From Bacteroidales bacterium (GTDB lineage: Bacteria > Bacteroidota > Bacteroidia > Bacteroidales > Lentimicrobiaceae): a DNA stretch of 64,000 nt. The DNA lies in the NCBI GenBank assembly GCA_022837485.1, contig JALHHH010000009.1, positions 1-64,000 of the forward strand. Direction: 5' to 3'. Of the stretch, positions 10,271 to 18,889 are shown in pieces. Both the position numbers and the translations under genes were made by a program. The notes under the pieces are model-generated. The model did no database searches. It was not told the origin of the DNA and saw nothing but the letters and a program-made list of their open reading frames with translations. Numbering within the stretch: position 1 is the first letter of the stretch; the number at the start of each line of letters is the position of its first letter.

Positions 10271-11014
10271 ATGTCAGGACACAATAAATGGTCGACTATC
10301 AAGCGTAAAAAGGGAGCACTTGATGCCAAACGTTCCAAAATTTTTTCACGGATTATCAAAGAAATTACTGTTGCCGTAAAAGAGGGGGGTCCCGATCCGG
10401 ACGGTAATCCCAGGCTCAGGCTGGCGATTGCCAATGCCAAGGGTGCCAGTATGCCAAAAGACAACATACTCCGTGCTATCAACAAAGGATCAGACAAAGA
10501 TGCCGCCAACTACCAGGAAGCCACTTACGAAGGGTATGCACCCAACGGGGTAGCCATCTACCTGGAATGCACTACCGACAACATGCAGCGTACGATCAGC
10601 AACATCCGGTCGTATTTCAACAAGTTCGGCGGAAGTCTGGGTACCAACGGATCCCTTGCATTTTTATTTGACCGGAAGGGAATATTTACCATCCCGAAAG
10701 GCAGCATCACCATGGATGAATTTGAAATGGAGGTGATTGATGCCGGAGCTGAAGACATTCAGCTTGAGGAGGACATCATTACTGTTACCACAGCAATGGA
10801 AGACTTTGGCGCTATGGTGAAAAAGCTGGAAGAGATGAACATCGAACCCGAGAACGCAGAGCTTCAGCGAATTCCGAAAAATACCGTTAAGGTCGACAGC
10901 GAAGCCGCAAGAAAGATACTGAGACTGATTGACCTGTTTGAGGACGACGACGACATAAATAATGTGTTTCACAACCTTGAACTCACCGACGAAATGCTTG
11001 CTGAAATGGAATAG
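10271..11014 (+). CDS. yebC: YebC/PmpR-family protein
   Basis: A 247-residue member of the YebC/PmpR family, long annotated as a transcriptional regulator; related proteins have since been linked to relief of ribosome stalling. It begins MSGHNKWSTIKRKKGALDAK, the family signature, and has NPRLRLAIANAKGASMPKDN at about 50-70. The frame is open upstream of 10271, but MSGHNKWS is the invariant family start. A near-consensus -7 box (TATTTTTA, 10193-10200) lies 70 bases upstream. It is monocistronic, ending at a strong terminator. Confidence 0.93.
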   Translation: MSGHNKWSTIKRKKGALDAKRSKIFSRIIKEITVAVKEGGPDPDGNPRLRLAIANAKGASMPKDNILRAINKGSDKDAANYQEATYEGYAPNGVAIYLECTTDNMQRTISNIRSYFNKFGGSLGTNGSLAFLFDRKGIFTIPKGSITMDEFEMEVIDAGAEDIQLEEDIITVTTAMEDFGAMVKKLEEMNIEPENAELQRIPKNTVKVDSEAARKILRLIDLFEDDDDINNVFHNLELTDEMLAEME

Positions 11015-11043
11015 AGCGGTCGTAAGGCTGAATTATAAGAACC

Positions 11044-11071
11044 GGAGAAGCAGTATGCTTCTCCTTTTTTT
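11044..11071 (+). terminator. Intrinsic terminator of yebC
   Basis: A perfect 9-bp stem (GGAGAAGCA/TGCTTCTCC) with a 3-base GTA loop followed by seven T residues, 29 bases after the yebC stop. Confidence 0.93.
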
Positions 11072-11132
11072 GTCCGCATATTTGCATAAAAATGCCAGAC
11101 GAAAATTTCCGGAAATCAGTCTGTCTGAAGTT

Positions 11133-11159
11133 AAAAAAAGGCTGCCCGCAAGCAGCCTT
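11133..11159 (-). terminator. Intrinsic terminator of the pta-ackA operon
   Basis: On the minus strand AAGGCTGC pairs with GCAGCCTT around a 6-base loop, followed by a run of seven T residues (the A-run at 11133-11139 on the plus strand). It lies 24 bases after the ackA stop. Confidence 0.9.
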
Positions 11160-11182
11160 AATTTTCATCACACCTGGTTTTT

Positions 11183-12388
11183 TTACTTCAGGTTTGTAAC
11201 AATTTCGTAAGTATCTTCGGCAATCACAAGTTCTTCGTTGGTAGGAATAACCATTATGCTGACTGCAGATTCGGGGGTCGAAAGAACGGCTTCCTTTCCT
11301 CTGAGGCCTTTATTCTTTTCCTGATCGAATCGGATACCCATAAATTCCATTTCCGCTGTTGTTTTGTATCGGGTAAGGGCATCGTTTTCGCCAACACCTC
11401 CGGTGAATACGATTGCATCAACACCGCCCATGGCAGCGGCATATGCTCCGATGTATTTACGGATGCGGTAGTAGTACATTTCAAGGGTAACTTTTGCGCG
11501 TTCATTTCCTTCTTCAGCTGCTTTTTCAACATCGCGCATATCGGAAGAAACACCGGAGACGCCGAGCATACCGCTGTGTTTGTTCACAAGCGTATTTGCA
11601 ACGGTAATATCAAGCTCTTCCTTATTCATAATCTGGATAAAAGCTCCAATGTCAAGGTCACCGGTACGGGTACCCATCATAAGTCCTTCAATCGGTGTCA
11701 TACCCATTGAAGTATCGAGCGACTTGCCGTTTTTTACGGCAGCGATGGAAGCTCCGTTGCCCAGGTGGCAGGTAATAACCCGGATATCCTCCAGCTTTTT
11801 ACCAAGCATCTGAGCTGCTCTCTTGGAAACGTAGCGATGGCTGGATCCGTGGAAACCGTAGCGGCGGATCTTGTATTTCTCATAAAGCGAAAAGGGAATA
11901 CCGTAGAGATACACAAAATCGGGCATGGTCTGATGGAACGCTGTATCGAACACACCAACCTGGGGCACATGCGGCAACAGTTTAGTGATGCTGTATATAC
12001 CTTTGAGATTGGGCGGGTTATGGAGCGGAGCCAGATCGATGCACTCTTCGAGTGCAGCTATCACTTCGGGAGTAATATAAACGCTGCCGTTAAACTTTTC
12101 ACCGGCATGAACAACGCGGTGTCCGACGGCCTGAATCTCTTCCAGATTTTTGATGCTGCCGTATTTTTCACTAATGAGGATGCCTAGGAGGTATTCGATA
12201 CCAATCTGGTGATCAAGAATTTCTCCTTCCAGCTTAACCTCGGTGCCGTCGTTGCGTGAATGCTTTATAAGCGAACCTTTAAGGCCGATTTTATCGACCA
12301 GGCCTTTTGCCAGCACTTCCCTTGAAGGAAGGTCAAAAAGCTGATATTTAATGGATGAACTTCCGCAGTTCAGAACAATAATTTTCAT
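11183..12388 (-). CDS. ackA: Acetate kinase
   Basis: Transfers phosphate from acetyl phosphate to ADP, giving acetate and ATP; cytoplasmic. The 401-residue protein has the N-terminal signature VLNCGSSSIKYQLFD, the second signature GYRIVHAGEKF-like GHRVVHAGEKF (about 90-100), GFHGSSHRYV and the ATP-site CHLGNGASI and FTGGVGEN. The length matches the family. It is the last gene of a minus-strand unit after pta and a 3-hydroxyacyl-CoA dehydrogenase, so acetyl-CoA can be turned into ATP by the two flanking enzymes. The gap to the preceding gene is 126 bases. Confidence 0.97.
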   Translation of the reverse strand: MKIIVLNCGSSSIKYQLFDLPSREVLAKGLVDKIGLKGSLIKHSRNDGTEVKLEGEILDHQIGIEYLLGILISEKYGSIKNLEEIQAVGHRVVHAGEKFNGSVYITPEVIAALEECIDLAPLHNPPNLKGIYSITKLLPHVPQVGVFDTAFHQTMPDFVYLYGIPFSLYEKYKIRRYGFHGSSHRYVSKRAAQMLGKKLEDIRVITCHLGNGASIAAVKNGKSLDTSMGMTPIEGLMMGTRTGDLDIGAFIQIMNKEELDITVANTLVNKHSGMLGVSGVSSDMRDVEKAAEEGNERAKVTLEMYYYRIRKYIGAYAAAMGGVDAIVFTGGVGENDALTRYKTTAEMEFMGIRFDQEKNKGLRGKEAVLSTPESAVSIMVIPTNEELVIAEDTYEIVTNLK

Positions 12389-12514
12389 TGTACTTCAATT
12401 TAATTTTTCCTCTGTAAATAAACCGGATGAGCCTGTTTGTGGGATACCATTGCCGGTTGCAATCCGGAAATGTCTGCCTTAAGCGGCCGGTAGTATCCAA
12501 TTTTGGTTCCGGGA

Positions 12515-13483
12515 TCAGGCTCTTCCGAGGTTGGTGATGGAACCCTGCTTGGGCATTCGTTTTTCGCCCTGGTACAGGTAAAATCCTTCACCCACCCTGC
12601 GGCCGACAAGATTAGCTCTTACCATGCGCTTGAGAACGGGGGACGGCTTATACTTGTGTTCGCCGAATTCGATGTAGAGATTTTCCATCCATTTCAACAC
12701 TTTGTCGAGTCCGATTTTATCGGCCATTTCAAAGGGGCCGAGCTGAAGGCCGCTGGTTTCCTTCATCGTTTCGTCGATATCGGAGACGGTAGCAACGCCT
12801 TCCATGAGTATTTCACAGGCTTCGTTAATCAGCGGCACCAGCATACGGGTACTGATATTTCCGGCCGATTCGTTTACACGTATAAGCTTCTTACCGATTA
12901 GGAGAGCGAGCTTATTAACGATGCCAAAGGTTTCATCGGTGGTATAAACCGAACGTACCGATTCAATAATTTTAACCTTGCTGACGGGTGAATAGAAATG
13001 AAGACCCATGGCCCGGCCCGGATTTTTGAGTACGGAAGAGATTTCCGAGATCATAAGAGTAGCAGTATTGGATGCAATTACCGTATCGGGGCGCACCACC
13101 GCTTCAATTTTTTTAAAAATTTCCTGCCGAAGCTCAAGGCTGGTTCCTTTCTTTTTGGAATTTACCGTTTCAAAAACAATGTCGCAATCCGACAGGCTTG
13201 AATAATCGGTAGACCCCTTGATTCTTGACAAAATAAGTTTTTTCTCGCTGGCTGTAAGTCCCCATTTACTGATGCGCTCATCGAGTTGTTTTTCGATGCG
13301 CATCATAACTTCAGAAATACGGTCATCGGAGACGTCGATAAAGGCAACATCGATGCCTGACTGACTGATGAGTACCGCAATTTCCTGGCCCATGGCACCG
13401 CATCCCACAACACCCACTTTCTGGATGCTGCCTTTGGGTTGCATTGATTTACCCAGGCTAAAATCTTCCAATCTTTCTGACAT
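12515..13483 (-). CDS. 3-hydroxyacyl-CoA dehydrogenase (3-hydroxybutyryl-CoA type)
   Basis: Oxidises 3-hydroxyacyl-CoA with NAD, or reduces 3-oxoacyl-CoA; cytoplasmic. The 322-residue protein has an N-terminal Rossmann site KVGVVGCGAMGQEIA (about 22-36), the catalytic-loop motif GLHFYSPVSKVKIIE (catalytic His, HFYSPV in place of the usual HFFNP), and the C-terminal helical domain (VPLINEACEIL and LQLGPFEMADKIG). In most homologues the segment before the second domain reads D-x-P-G-F; here it reads NESAGNIS, an unusual variant. It is placed between pta and ackA, 36 bases after pta. Confidence 0.85.
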   Translation of the reverse strand: MSERLEDFSLGKSMQPKGSIQKVGVVGCGAMGQEIAVLISQSGIDVAFIDVSDDRISEVMMRIEKQLDERISKWGLTASEKKLILSRIKGSTDYSSLSDCDIVFETVNSKKKGTSLELRQEIFKKIEAVVRPDTVIASNTATLMISEISSVLKNPGRAMGLHFYSPVSKVKIIESVRSVYTTDETFGIVNKLALLIGKKLIRVNESAGNISTRMLVPLINEACEILMEGVATVSDIDETMKETSGLQLGPFEMADKIGLDKVLKWMENLYIEFGEHKYKPSPVLKRMVRANLVGRRVGEGFYLYQGEKRMPKQGSITNLGRA

Positions 13484-13519
13484 GTGAATTCAATATTATG
13501 TGTTACGAATTTTTTCGAA

Positions 13520-14530
13520 TCAGTTACCACCGCATTGATTTACCGTGATAGCGACCAGGTTTACGATATCGCTAACGGAGCATCCGCGCGACAGGTCGTT
13601 GATGGGGGCGGCCATTCCCTGGAGTACAGGTCCGATGGCTTCGGCTCCCGAAAGCCGCTGAACCAGTTTGTAGGCAATATTTCCGGTTTCGAGTCCGGGG
13701 AATACCAGAACATTGGCTTTCCCGGCAACGGTACTTCCGGGTGCTTTAAGGAGTCCTACCGATTCAACGATTGCTGCATCGGCCTGGAGCTCGCCGTCAA
13801 TTTGCAGCCACGGTGCTTTCTCACGGGCGATACGGGTAGCTTCCACCACTTTATCCACAAGCGCATGGCTGGCACTTCCCTTTGTGGAGAAGCTGAGCAT
13901 GGCTACGCGGGGTTCCAGACCTCCGATGGCTTTGGCCGTATGAGCGGTTGAGATGGCTATTTCAGCGAGTTCAGCAGCCGTAGGATCGGGATGAACGGCA
14001 CAATCGGCAAAGACCAGAATATCGCCGGGTACGGTGGGGTTGTCCTTGAAAATCATAAGAAAAGCGCCTGAAACAACGCTGATTCCGGGCATGGTTTTCA
14101 CAATCTGAAATGCCGGCCTCAGCACGTTGCCGGTAGCATTAATGGCTCCTGCCACCTCACCGTCGGCTTCTCCGGCCTTGATCAGCAAGGTTGCCAGATA
14201 CAGGGGATCTCCGGCAAGGCGGAAGGCCTCTTCGGATGTCATACCTTTGTTCTTTCTGATCTCAAAAAGCATGTCGGCGTATTTCTGCCGTTCGGGATTG
14301 CTTTCGGGATTAATAACTCTGGCCTGCGAAATATTCTGCAGTCCCCATTCATTTGCATTACCATGGACCTCAGCCTCACTTCCGATCAGGATGATCCTGG
14401 CCAGCCGTTCCTTCAGTATAATGTCCGCAGCCTTAAGCGTTCGTTCTTCGGCACCCTCGGGAAGCACAATGCATTTGTCGAGCAGCTGTGCTTTTGCCCG
14501 GATAGCATTCATCAATGACATATTATTCAA
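13520..14530 (-). CDS. pta: Phosphate acetyltransferase
   Basis: Interconverts acetyl-CoA and acetyl phosphate. The 336-residue protein is the short catalytic-domain form (PTA_PTB family) without the N-terminal extension found in E. coli Pta. Recognisable stretches are CIVLPEGAEERTLKAA near the start, GEVAGAINATGNVLRPAFQI in the middle, and LVFPGLETGNIAYKLVQRL near the end. The start at 14530 (MNNMSLMNAIRAKAQ) could also be the Met three codons later. It heads the pta-dehydrogenase-ackA unit and has a TAnnTTTG box 40 bases upstream. Confidence 0.95.
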   Translation of the reverse strand: MNNMSLMNAIRAKAQLLDKCIVLPEGAEERTLKAADIILKERLARIILIGSEAEVHGNANEWGLQNISQARVINPESNPERQKYADMLFEIRKNKGMTSEEAFRLAGDPLYLATLLIKAGEADGEVAGAINATGNVLRPAFQIVKTMPGISVVSGAFLMIFKDNPTVPGDILVFADCAVHPDPTAAELAEIAISTAHTAKAIGGLEPRVAMLSFSTKGSASHALVDKVVEATRIAREKAPWLQIDGELQADAAIVESVGLLKAPGSTVAGKANVLVFPGLETGNIAYKLVQRLSGAEAIGPVLQGMAAPINDLSRGCSVSDIVNLVAITVNQCGGN

Positions 14531-14570
14531 GTATTTAAAAGTTAATTGTCTGCGCGCTGAAATCGTGCGG

Positions 14571-14578
14571 CAAATGTA
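14571..14578 (-). promoter_or_regulatory. -7 box of the pta operon
   Basis: TACATTTG on the minus strand, a full TAnnTTTG match, 40 bases before the pta start codon. No clear -33 element was found. Confidence 0.5.
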
Positions 14579-14780
14579 GAATTTAATAGGATGTGTTCCT
14601 AAGTAAAACTGCCATTTTTCTCATTGAAAACCAAAACGTGACGAAATACAGATTCAGGAGTGCGGGGAGCAGCAATTTGAACGGAAAAAACTGAGTAAGG
14701 ATGGGTTTTTGAAGGCGATGTGCCGCTAAAAATGAAATGCAGCATCGTTCAGATGCAGGAAACTGTAATAAAAAATGGCG

Positions 14781-14788
14781 TAATTTTG
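14781..14788 (+). promoter_or_regulatory. -7 box eight bases before the DUF4271 gene
   Basis: TAATTTTG matches TAnnTTTG and ends eight bases before the ATG at 14797. The mRNA would have almost no leader. This supports 14797 over the upstream ATG at 14737, which lies before the box. Confidence 0.6.
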
Positions 14789-14796
14789 CCATCCGG

Positions 14797-15732
14797 ATGG
14801 CAACACAAACTCCCCAGATGTCCGGGCAGGAATCAACCGCTTCATTTTTCATGCAGAAGCCTGACACTGTGTCGGTTAATGACACGATTGTCGGTTACAT
14901 GCATTTTCTGCGCGACAGTCTTAACCCTTCGTTGCCCGACACGGTTTTTAGGTTTGAGTTAAAAGACATTGTGTTGCCAGTAACGGAAAAACCGGAAGCG
15001 GAAGTCGTTTCGCCATACAACACGCCATCCTTTCTTAGCGTTGGTGTCCGCCCTGCCGTGAAGATAGAACCGTTGACGCGAACGGTGGTACAGTACGACT
15101 GGCTTACGTTATTCATAATAGTTTGCCTAGGAATACTGGCCTGGGTCAGATATTCCTATCCCAGACGGCTGAGGCAGTTGTTTAAATCGGTATACGGCCG
15201 TCACCATGTGAATCAGCTGTTGCGCGAAGGCAATCTGACAAGTGAGAGGGTAACGTTCGGGCTCGGGATTGTATTCATAGCTGGCCTGTCGGTTGCTGTG
15301 TTCAATCTGACCGGCACCCGGATTGCCGGATTACTGGGAATACGGGCGCTGCCTTTGGTTTTTCTCCTGATAACGGCTGCAATTACCATTCTTTGGTTTT
15401 TGAAACTGGCAACCATAAAAGCAATCGGCATCTTGTTCCGCGCAAAGTCACTGAGTGACGAGTACCTGGTTTCGGCACTCATCTACAGCCTGGCGGCCGG
15501 ATTGGTACTGTTTCCTTTAATAACTGCCTGGCATTTTATGGATTACAAGCCTCTGCTATACAGTATTATCGGATTACTCATTCTTGTTTACTGCATGCGC
15601 TTGATCAGAAGTATTTCCGTTATCGGAGGATCGCAAACGTTTTCGGTTGTGTTTATTATTTTGTATCTTTGCACCCTCGAAATTTTACCGTTGCTTGCTG
15701 TGTATAAGTTTTACACAATGGTTGATTGGTAA
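14797..15732 (+). CDS. DUF4271-family integral membrane protein
   Basis: A 311-residue protein of unknown function found next to hemD in Bacteroidota. The first 90 residues are soluble and Thr/Ser/Pro-rich; the rest has about seven hydrophobic segments (for example LTLFIIVCLGILAWV, VTFGLGIVFIAGLSVAVF, LPLVFLLITAAITILWFL, LVSALIYSLAAGLVLFPLI, and a last one ending LEILPLLAVYKF). The start at 14797 is chosen because it follows a -7 box; the frame is open 20 codons further up. hemD follows 59 bases later. Confidence 0.8.
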   Translation: MATQTPQMSGQESTASFFMQKPDTVSVNDTIVGYMHFLRDSLNPSLPDTVFRFELKDIVLPVTEKPEAEVVSPYNTPSFLSVGVRPAVKIEPLTRTVVQYDWLTLFIIVCLGILAWVRYSYPRRLRQLFKSVYGRHHVNQLLREGNLTSERVTFGLGIVFIAGLSVAVFNLTGTRIAGLLGIRALPLVFLLITAAITILWFLKLATIKAIGILFRAKSLSDEYLVSALIYSLAAGLVLFPLITAWHFMDYKPLLYSIIGLLILVYCMRLIRSISVIGGSQTFSVVFIILYLCTLEILPLLAVYKFYTMVDW

Positions 15733-15791
15733 GCAATTGCGATAACAACCGGAAGAGTTCATCCTAAGTCAAATTGTAAATTGCAATCAAA

Positions 15792-16547
15792 TTGAAAGTT
15801 AAGAATGTCCTGATTTCACAGCCCAAACCAGCTGATCTGGAGAAGTCTCCCTATTTTGATGTCATTAAAAAGTACAATCTGAACGTTGATTTTTTCAAAT
15901 TCTTTAAAATTGAAGGATTAAGTTCAATCGATTTCAGAAAGGAGAACAAGACGAGGCTGAACGATCACACTGGTGTAATTTTCACGAGCAAGCATGCCGT
16001 TGATCATTTTTTCAGACTTGCGGCGGAGCTGCGCACGGAAATTCCGGAGACCATGAAGTATTTCTGTTCTTCGGAAGCCATTGCTTATTATCTTCAGAAG
16101 TACATCCAATACCGGAAGCGCAAGATATTTTTCAGCGGGCAGGAGATTTCCGACCTGGTTGATATTATCCGTAAGCACAAGACGGAAAAATATCTTCTTC
16201 CGTGCAACGAGGATCACAACAATGAGTTATCGGATCTGCTCGACCACCATAAAATCAATTACGTAAAAGCCATCATGTACCGTACGGTTGCGGAGGATAT
16301 GACATTTCTGAACCTTGACAAGTATGAGATGATGATATTTTTCAGTCCGGCCGGTATTAAGTCGCTTTTCATGAATTTTCCCGACTTTGCACAGGGCGAA
16401 AAGATAATCGGGGTTTTCGGGCATTCATCGGCAGAAGCAGCTACTGAAGCAGGCCTGAGCATTCAGGTTGAAGCTCCCACGGCAAATGCACCTTCCATGG
16501 CCAAAGCGATTGAACAGTTTCTGGCCGTCAACAACAAGTCAAAGTAA
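15792..16547 (+). CDS. hemD: Uroporphyrinogen-III synthase (HemD family), TTG start
   Basis: Cyclises hydroxymethylbilane to uroporphyrinogen III in haem synthesis. The 251-residue protein begins (M)KVKNVLISQPKP and has the weakly conserved HemD features GVIFTSKHAVDHFF (about 54-67), YLLPCNEDHNNEL and MMIFFSPAGIKSLF. The start is TTG: upstream the same frame reaches a stop (TAA 15777-15779) with no ATG or GTG, and the first internal ATG is far inside the domain. It sits in the DUF4271-hemD-rnpA-yidD order usual for the phylum. Confidence 0.88.
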   Translation: MKVKNVLISQPKPADLEKSPYFDVIKKYNLNVDFFKFFKIEGLSSIDFRKENKTRLNDHTGVIFTSKHAVDHFFRLAAELRTEIPETMKYFCSSEAIAYYLQKYIQYRKRKIFFSGQEISDLVDIIRKHKTEKYLLPCNEDHNNELSDLLDHHKINYVKAIMYRTVAEDMTFLNLDKYEMMIFFSPAGIKSLFMNFPDFAQGEKIIGVFGHSSAEAATEAGLSIQVEAPTANAPSMAKAIEQFLAVNNKSK

Positions 16548-16585
16548 GCAGCTTTCTTCCAAGCTTTCCCGTTAAGGCCGTTGCA

Positions 16586-16969
16586 ATGCAGACATTAAAA
16601 AAAAAGGAACGGTTATGTAATGTAACCGCGATCAGCAGGCTTTTCCGGGATGGCAGGAGTATTTTCAGGCATCCGGTTAAACTGCTATGGCTGCCTTATG
16701 AATGGGAGGGGGACGAGGCTGTGCAGTTGCTTGTGACGGTACCTAAACGCAATTTTAAGAAAGCGGTGGACCGCAACCGTATCAAACGACTGATGCGCGA
16801 GATCTTCAGGAAAAACAAGGAAATCATAATCCGGGACTCTGATAGCAAAAAGTTTCTCATTGGTCTTGTTTTTACAGGAAAAGAAATTCCCGGATATACG
16901 TCACTGGAACCAATAATAATATCGCTGCTTCAGCGTTTAATTCAGGACCATGAAAAAACTCCTGGCTAA
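16586..16969 (+). CDS. rnpA: Ribonuclease P protein component
   Basis: The 127-residue protein subunit of RNase P, which removes 5' leaders of pre-tRNAs together with the RnpB RNA. The basic signature is [18 protein letters not shown] (about 54-71); the N-terminus begins [20 protein letters not shown]. It is placed 38 bases after hemD and overlaps yidD by 20 bases in another frame, as is common for this pair. In this phylum rnpA is often not beside rpmH, and no rpmH is seen here. Confidence 0.95.
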   Translation: MQTLKKKERLCNVTAISRLFRDGRSIFRHPVKLLWLPYEWEGDEAVQLLVTVPKRNFKKAVDRNRIKRLMREIFRKNKEIIIRDSDSKKFLIGLVFTGKEIPGYTSLEPIIISLLQRLIQDHEKTPG

Positions 16970-17171
16970 TCTTATGGTTGGCCTGATAAGGCTTTACCAG
17001 GGAGCCATTTCCCCATACCTGCCGTCTTCGTGCAGGTATACGCCCACGTGTTCTCAGTACGGGGTGGAGGCAATCCGAAAACACGGGCCTTTCAGGGGTG
17101 GCTGGCTCACGATAAAAAGAGTTCTTTCATGCCATCCATGGGGTGGCAGCGGCTACGATCCTGTTCCATGA
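16950..17171 (+). CDS. yidD: Membrane protein insertion efficiency factor YidD
   Basis: A 73-residue protein thought to assist YidC-dependent insertion at the inner face of the membrane. It has the family signature [20 protein letters not shown] (about 26-45) with its three Cys and the end [10 protein letters not shown]. The start ATG lies inside the last 20 bases of rnpA. The S41 peptidase start follows 22 bases after the stop. Confidence 0.95.
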   Translation: MKKLLANLMVGLIRLYQGAISPYLPSSCRYTPTCSQYGVEAIRKHGPFRGGWLTIKRVLSCHPWGGSGYDPVP

Positions 17172-17193
17172 AACTATTAATTATCAACACTAT

Positions 17194-18870
17194 ATGAAAA
17201 ATCTACATATACTTATTGCCGCATTCCTGATGATGTTGATGTCCGGCTCCGGACTGAATGCCCAGATCACATCATCAACCTTTGAAATCTCGAAAAACCT
17301 GGATGTGTTTGCTACGATGTACAAGGAGCTTAACAACAATTATGTTGACGAGCTCAACCACGGCGAACTGATTAAGACAGGCATTGATGCCATCCTGGAA
17401 AAGCTTGACCCCTATACGGTTTTTATTTCCGAAGCTGAAATTGAAGACTTCAACTTCATGACAACCGGTCAGTACGGAGGCATCGGTGCGCTGATTCACC
17501 AGCAGGGCGACTATATTGTAATATCCGAACCTTACGAAAACTCCCCTTCCATGAAAGCCGGACTGATGCACGGCGATAAAATCCTGAAAGTAAACGACCG
17601 GGATACACGCGGCAAGTCGGTGAGCGATGTAAGCAGTGTTCTGAAAGGCCAGCCCGGCACACGGCTTAAAATACTTGTGGAACGCAGCGGAGAAAAAGCT
17701 CCAATAGAAATTGAGGTGCTGCGTGAAAACGTTGCCATCCCGAATGTTACACATTATATGATGGTTGACGGAAACACCGGCTACATCAAACTCAGCGGAT
17801 TTACCCAGAACTCTGGCAGGGAATTCAGGGATGCATTCCTGAAACTGCGTGAAAACCAGGGCATGAAATCCCTGATCATCGATTTGCGCGACAACGGAGG
17901 AGGGCTGATGAATGAAGCCGTAAATATTTCCAACTTCTTTATCCGTAAAGGAGAAGTAATTGTCAGCACCAAAGGCAAGACTCCTGACCGAAACAAAGCC
18001 TATAAAACGTTTGTACAGCCTATAGACACCGACATACCCATTGTTGTTCTGGTAAACCGGTACAGTGCATCGGCATCCGAAATTGTTGCCGGAGCCATGC
18101 AAGATCTCGACCGTGCAGTGGTAATTGGCGAGCGCACCTTCGGTAAAGGCCTGGTACAGAACATTATCCCGCTAAGTTACAACACCCAGATGAAGGTAAC
18201 CGTAGCCAAATACTATATCCCAAGCGGCAGGTGCATTCAGGCCATAGATTACGGGCATCGCGACAGCACGGGAAACGGTGGAAAGATACCGGATTCTCTG
18301 ATCAATACCTTTAAAACACGGACGGGAAGACTGGTATACGACGGAGGGGGAATTACCCCGGACGTTGTGACGGAACAGCCTATGCTCAGCAACATAGCCA
18401 TCAGTCTTTTAAGCCGTTATCTTGTATTCGATTATGCCAACAAATTCAGGCGCGAGCATGCCAGCATCCCTCCTGCCGGAGAGTTTCAGGTTACCGCCGG
18501 GATTTATGCCGACTTCGTGGAATGGCTTCAGGATAAAGATTATGACTACGTAACGCGAAGCGAAAAAATGCTGGATGACCTGAAGAAGACTGCTGAAACG
18601 GAAAAGTACTTTTCCGAACTGAAAGCGGAATTCGAAATGCTGGAATCGAAAATGAAGCATAACAAACAAGCCGATCTTGAAAAGTTCGGGGATGAGATTA
18701 AAAGTCTCCTACGCAACGAGATTGTATCGAGGTATTATGCGCAGAAAGGCCGGGTAGAGGTTTCTGTAACAGAGGATCCGGAAATCAGGGAAGCCGTTAA
18801 AATCCTGAGCGATCAGCAGAAATATAAAACAATATTGTCGGGCACAACAGCAAAGGATACAAAATCATAG
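17194..18870 (+). CDS. S41-family C-terminal processing peptidase
   Basis: A periplasmic serine protease of the CtpA/Prc type, 558 residues. A signal peptide (MKNLHILIAAFLMMLMSGSG, cleavage near LNAQ) is followed by a PDZ domain (about 80-165, YGGIGALIHQQGDYIVI and SMKAGLMHGDKILKVNDRDT) and the catalytic domain with the Ser motif NRYSASASEIVAGAM and the Lys motif GERTFGKGLVQ. The C-terminal 150 residues are a charged helical region. An upstream in-frame ATG (17143) overlaps yidD; 17194 is preferred because it begins the signal peptide. Confidence 0.92.
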   Translation: MKNLHILIAAFLMMLMSGSGLNAQITSSTFEISKNLDVFATMYKELNNNYVDELNHGELIKTGIDAILEKLDPYTVFISEAEIEDFNFMTTGQYGGIGALIHQQGDYIVISEPYENSPSMKAGLMHGDKILKVNDRDTRGKSVSDVSSVLKGQPGTRLKILVERSGEKAPIEIEVLRENVAIPNVTHYMMVDGNTGYIKLSGFTQNSGREFRDAFLKLRENQGMKSLIIDLRDNGGGLMNEAVNISNFFIRKGEVIVSTKGKTPDRNKAYKTFVQPIDTDIPIVVLVNRYSASASEIVAGAMQDLDRAVVIGERTFGKGLVQNIIPLSYNTQMKVTVAKYYIPSGRCIQAIDYGHRDSTGNGGKIPDSLINTFKTRTGRLVYDGGGITPDVVTEQPMLSNIAISLLSRYLVFDYANKFRREHASIPPAGEFQVTAGIYADFVEWLQDKDYDYVTRSEKMLDDLKKTAETEKYFSELKAEFEMLESKMKHNKQADLEKFGDEIKSLLRNEIVSRYYAQKGRVEVSVTEDPEIREAVKILSDQQKYKTILSGTTAKDTKS

Positions 18871-18889
18871 GAAAGGGAAAGGTGTTATT

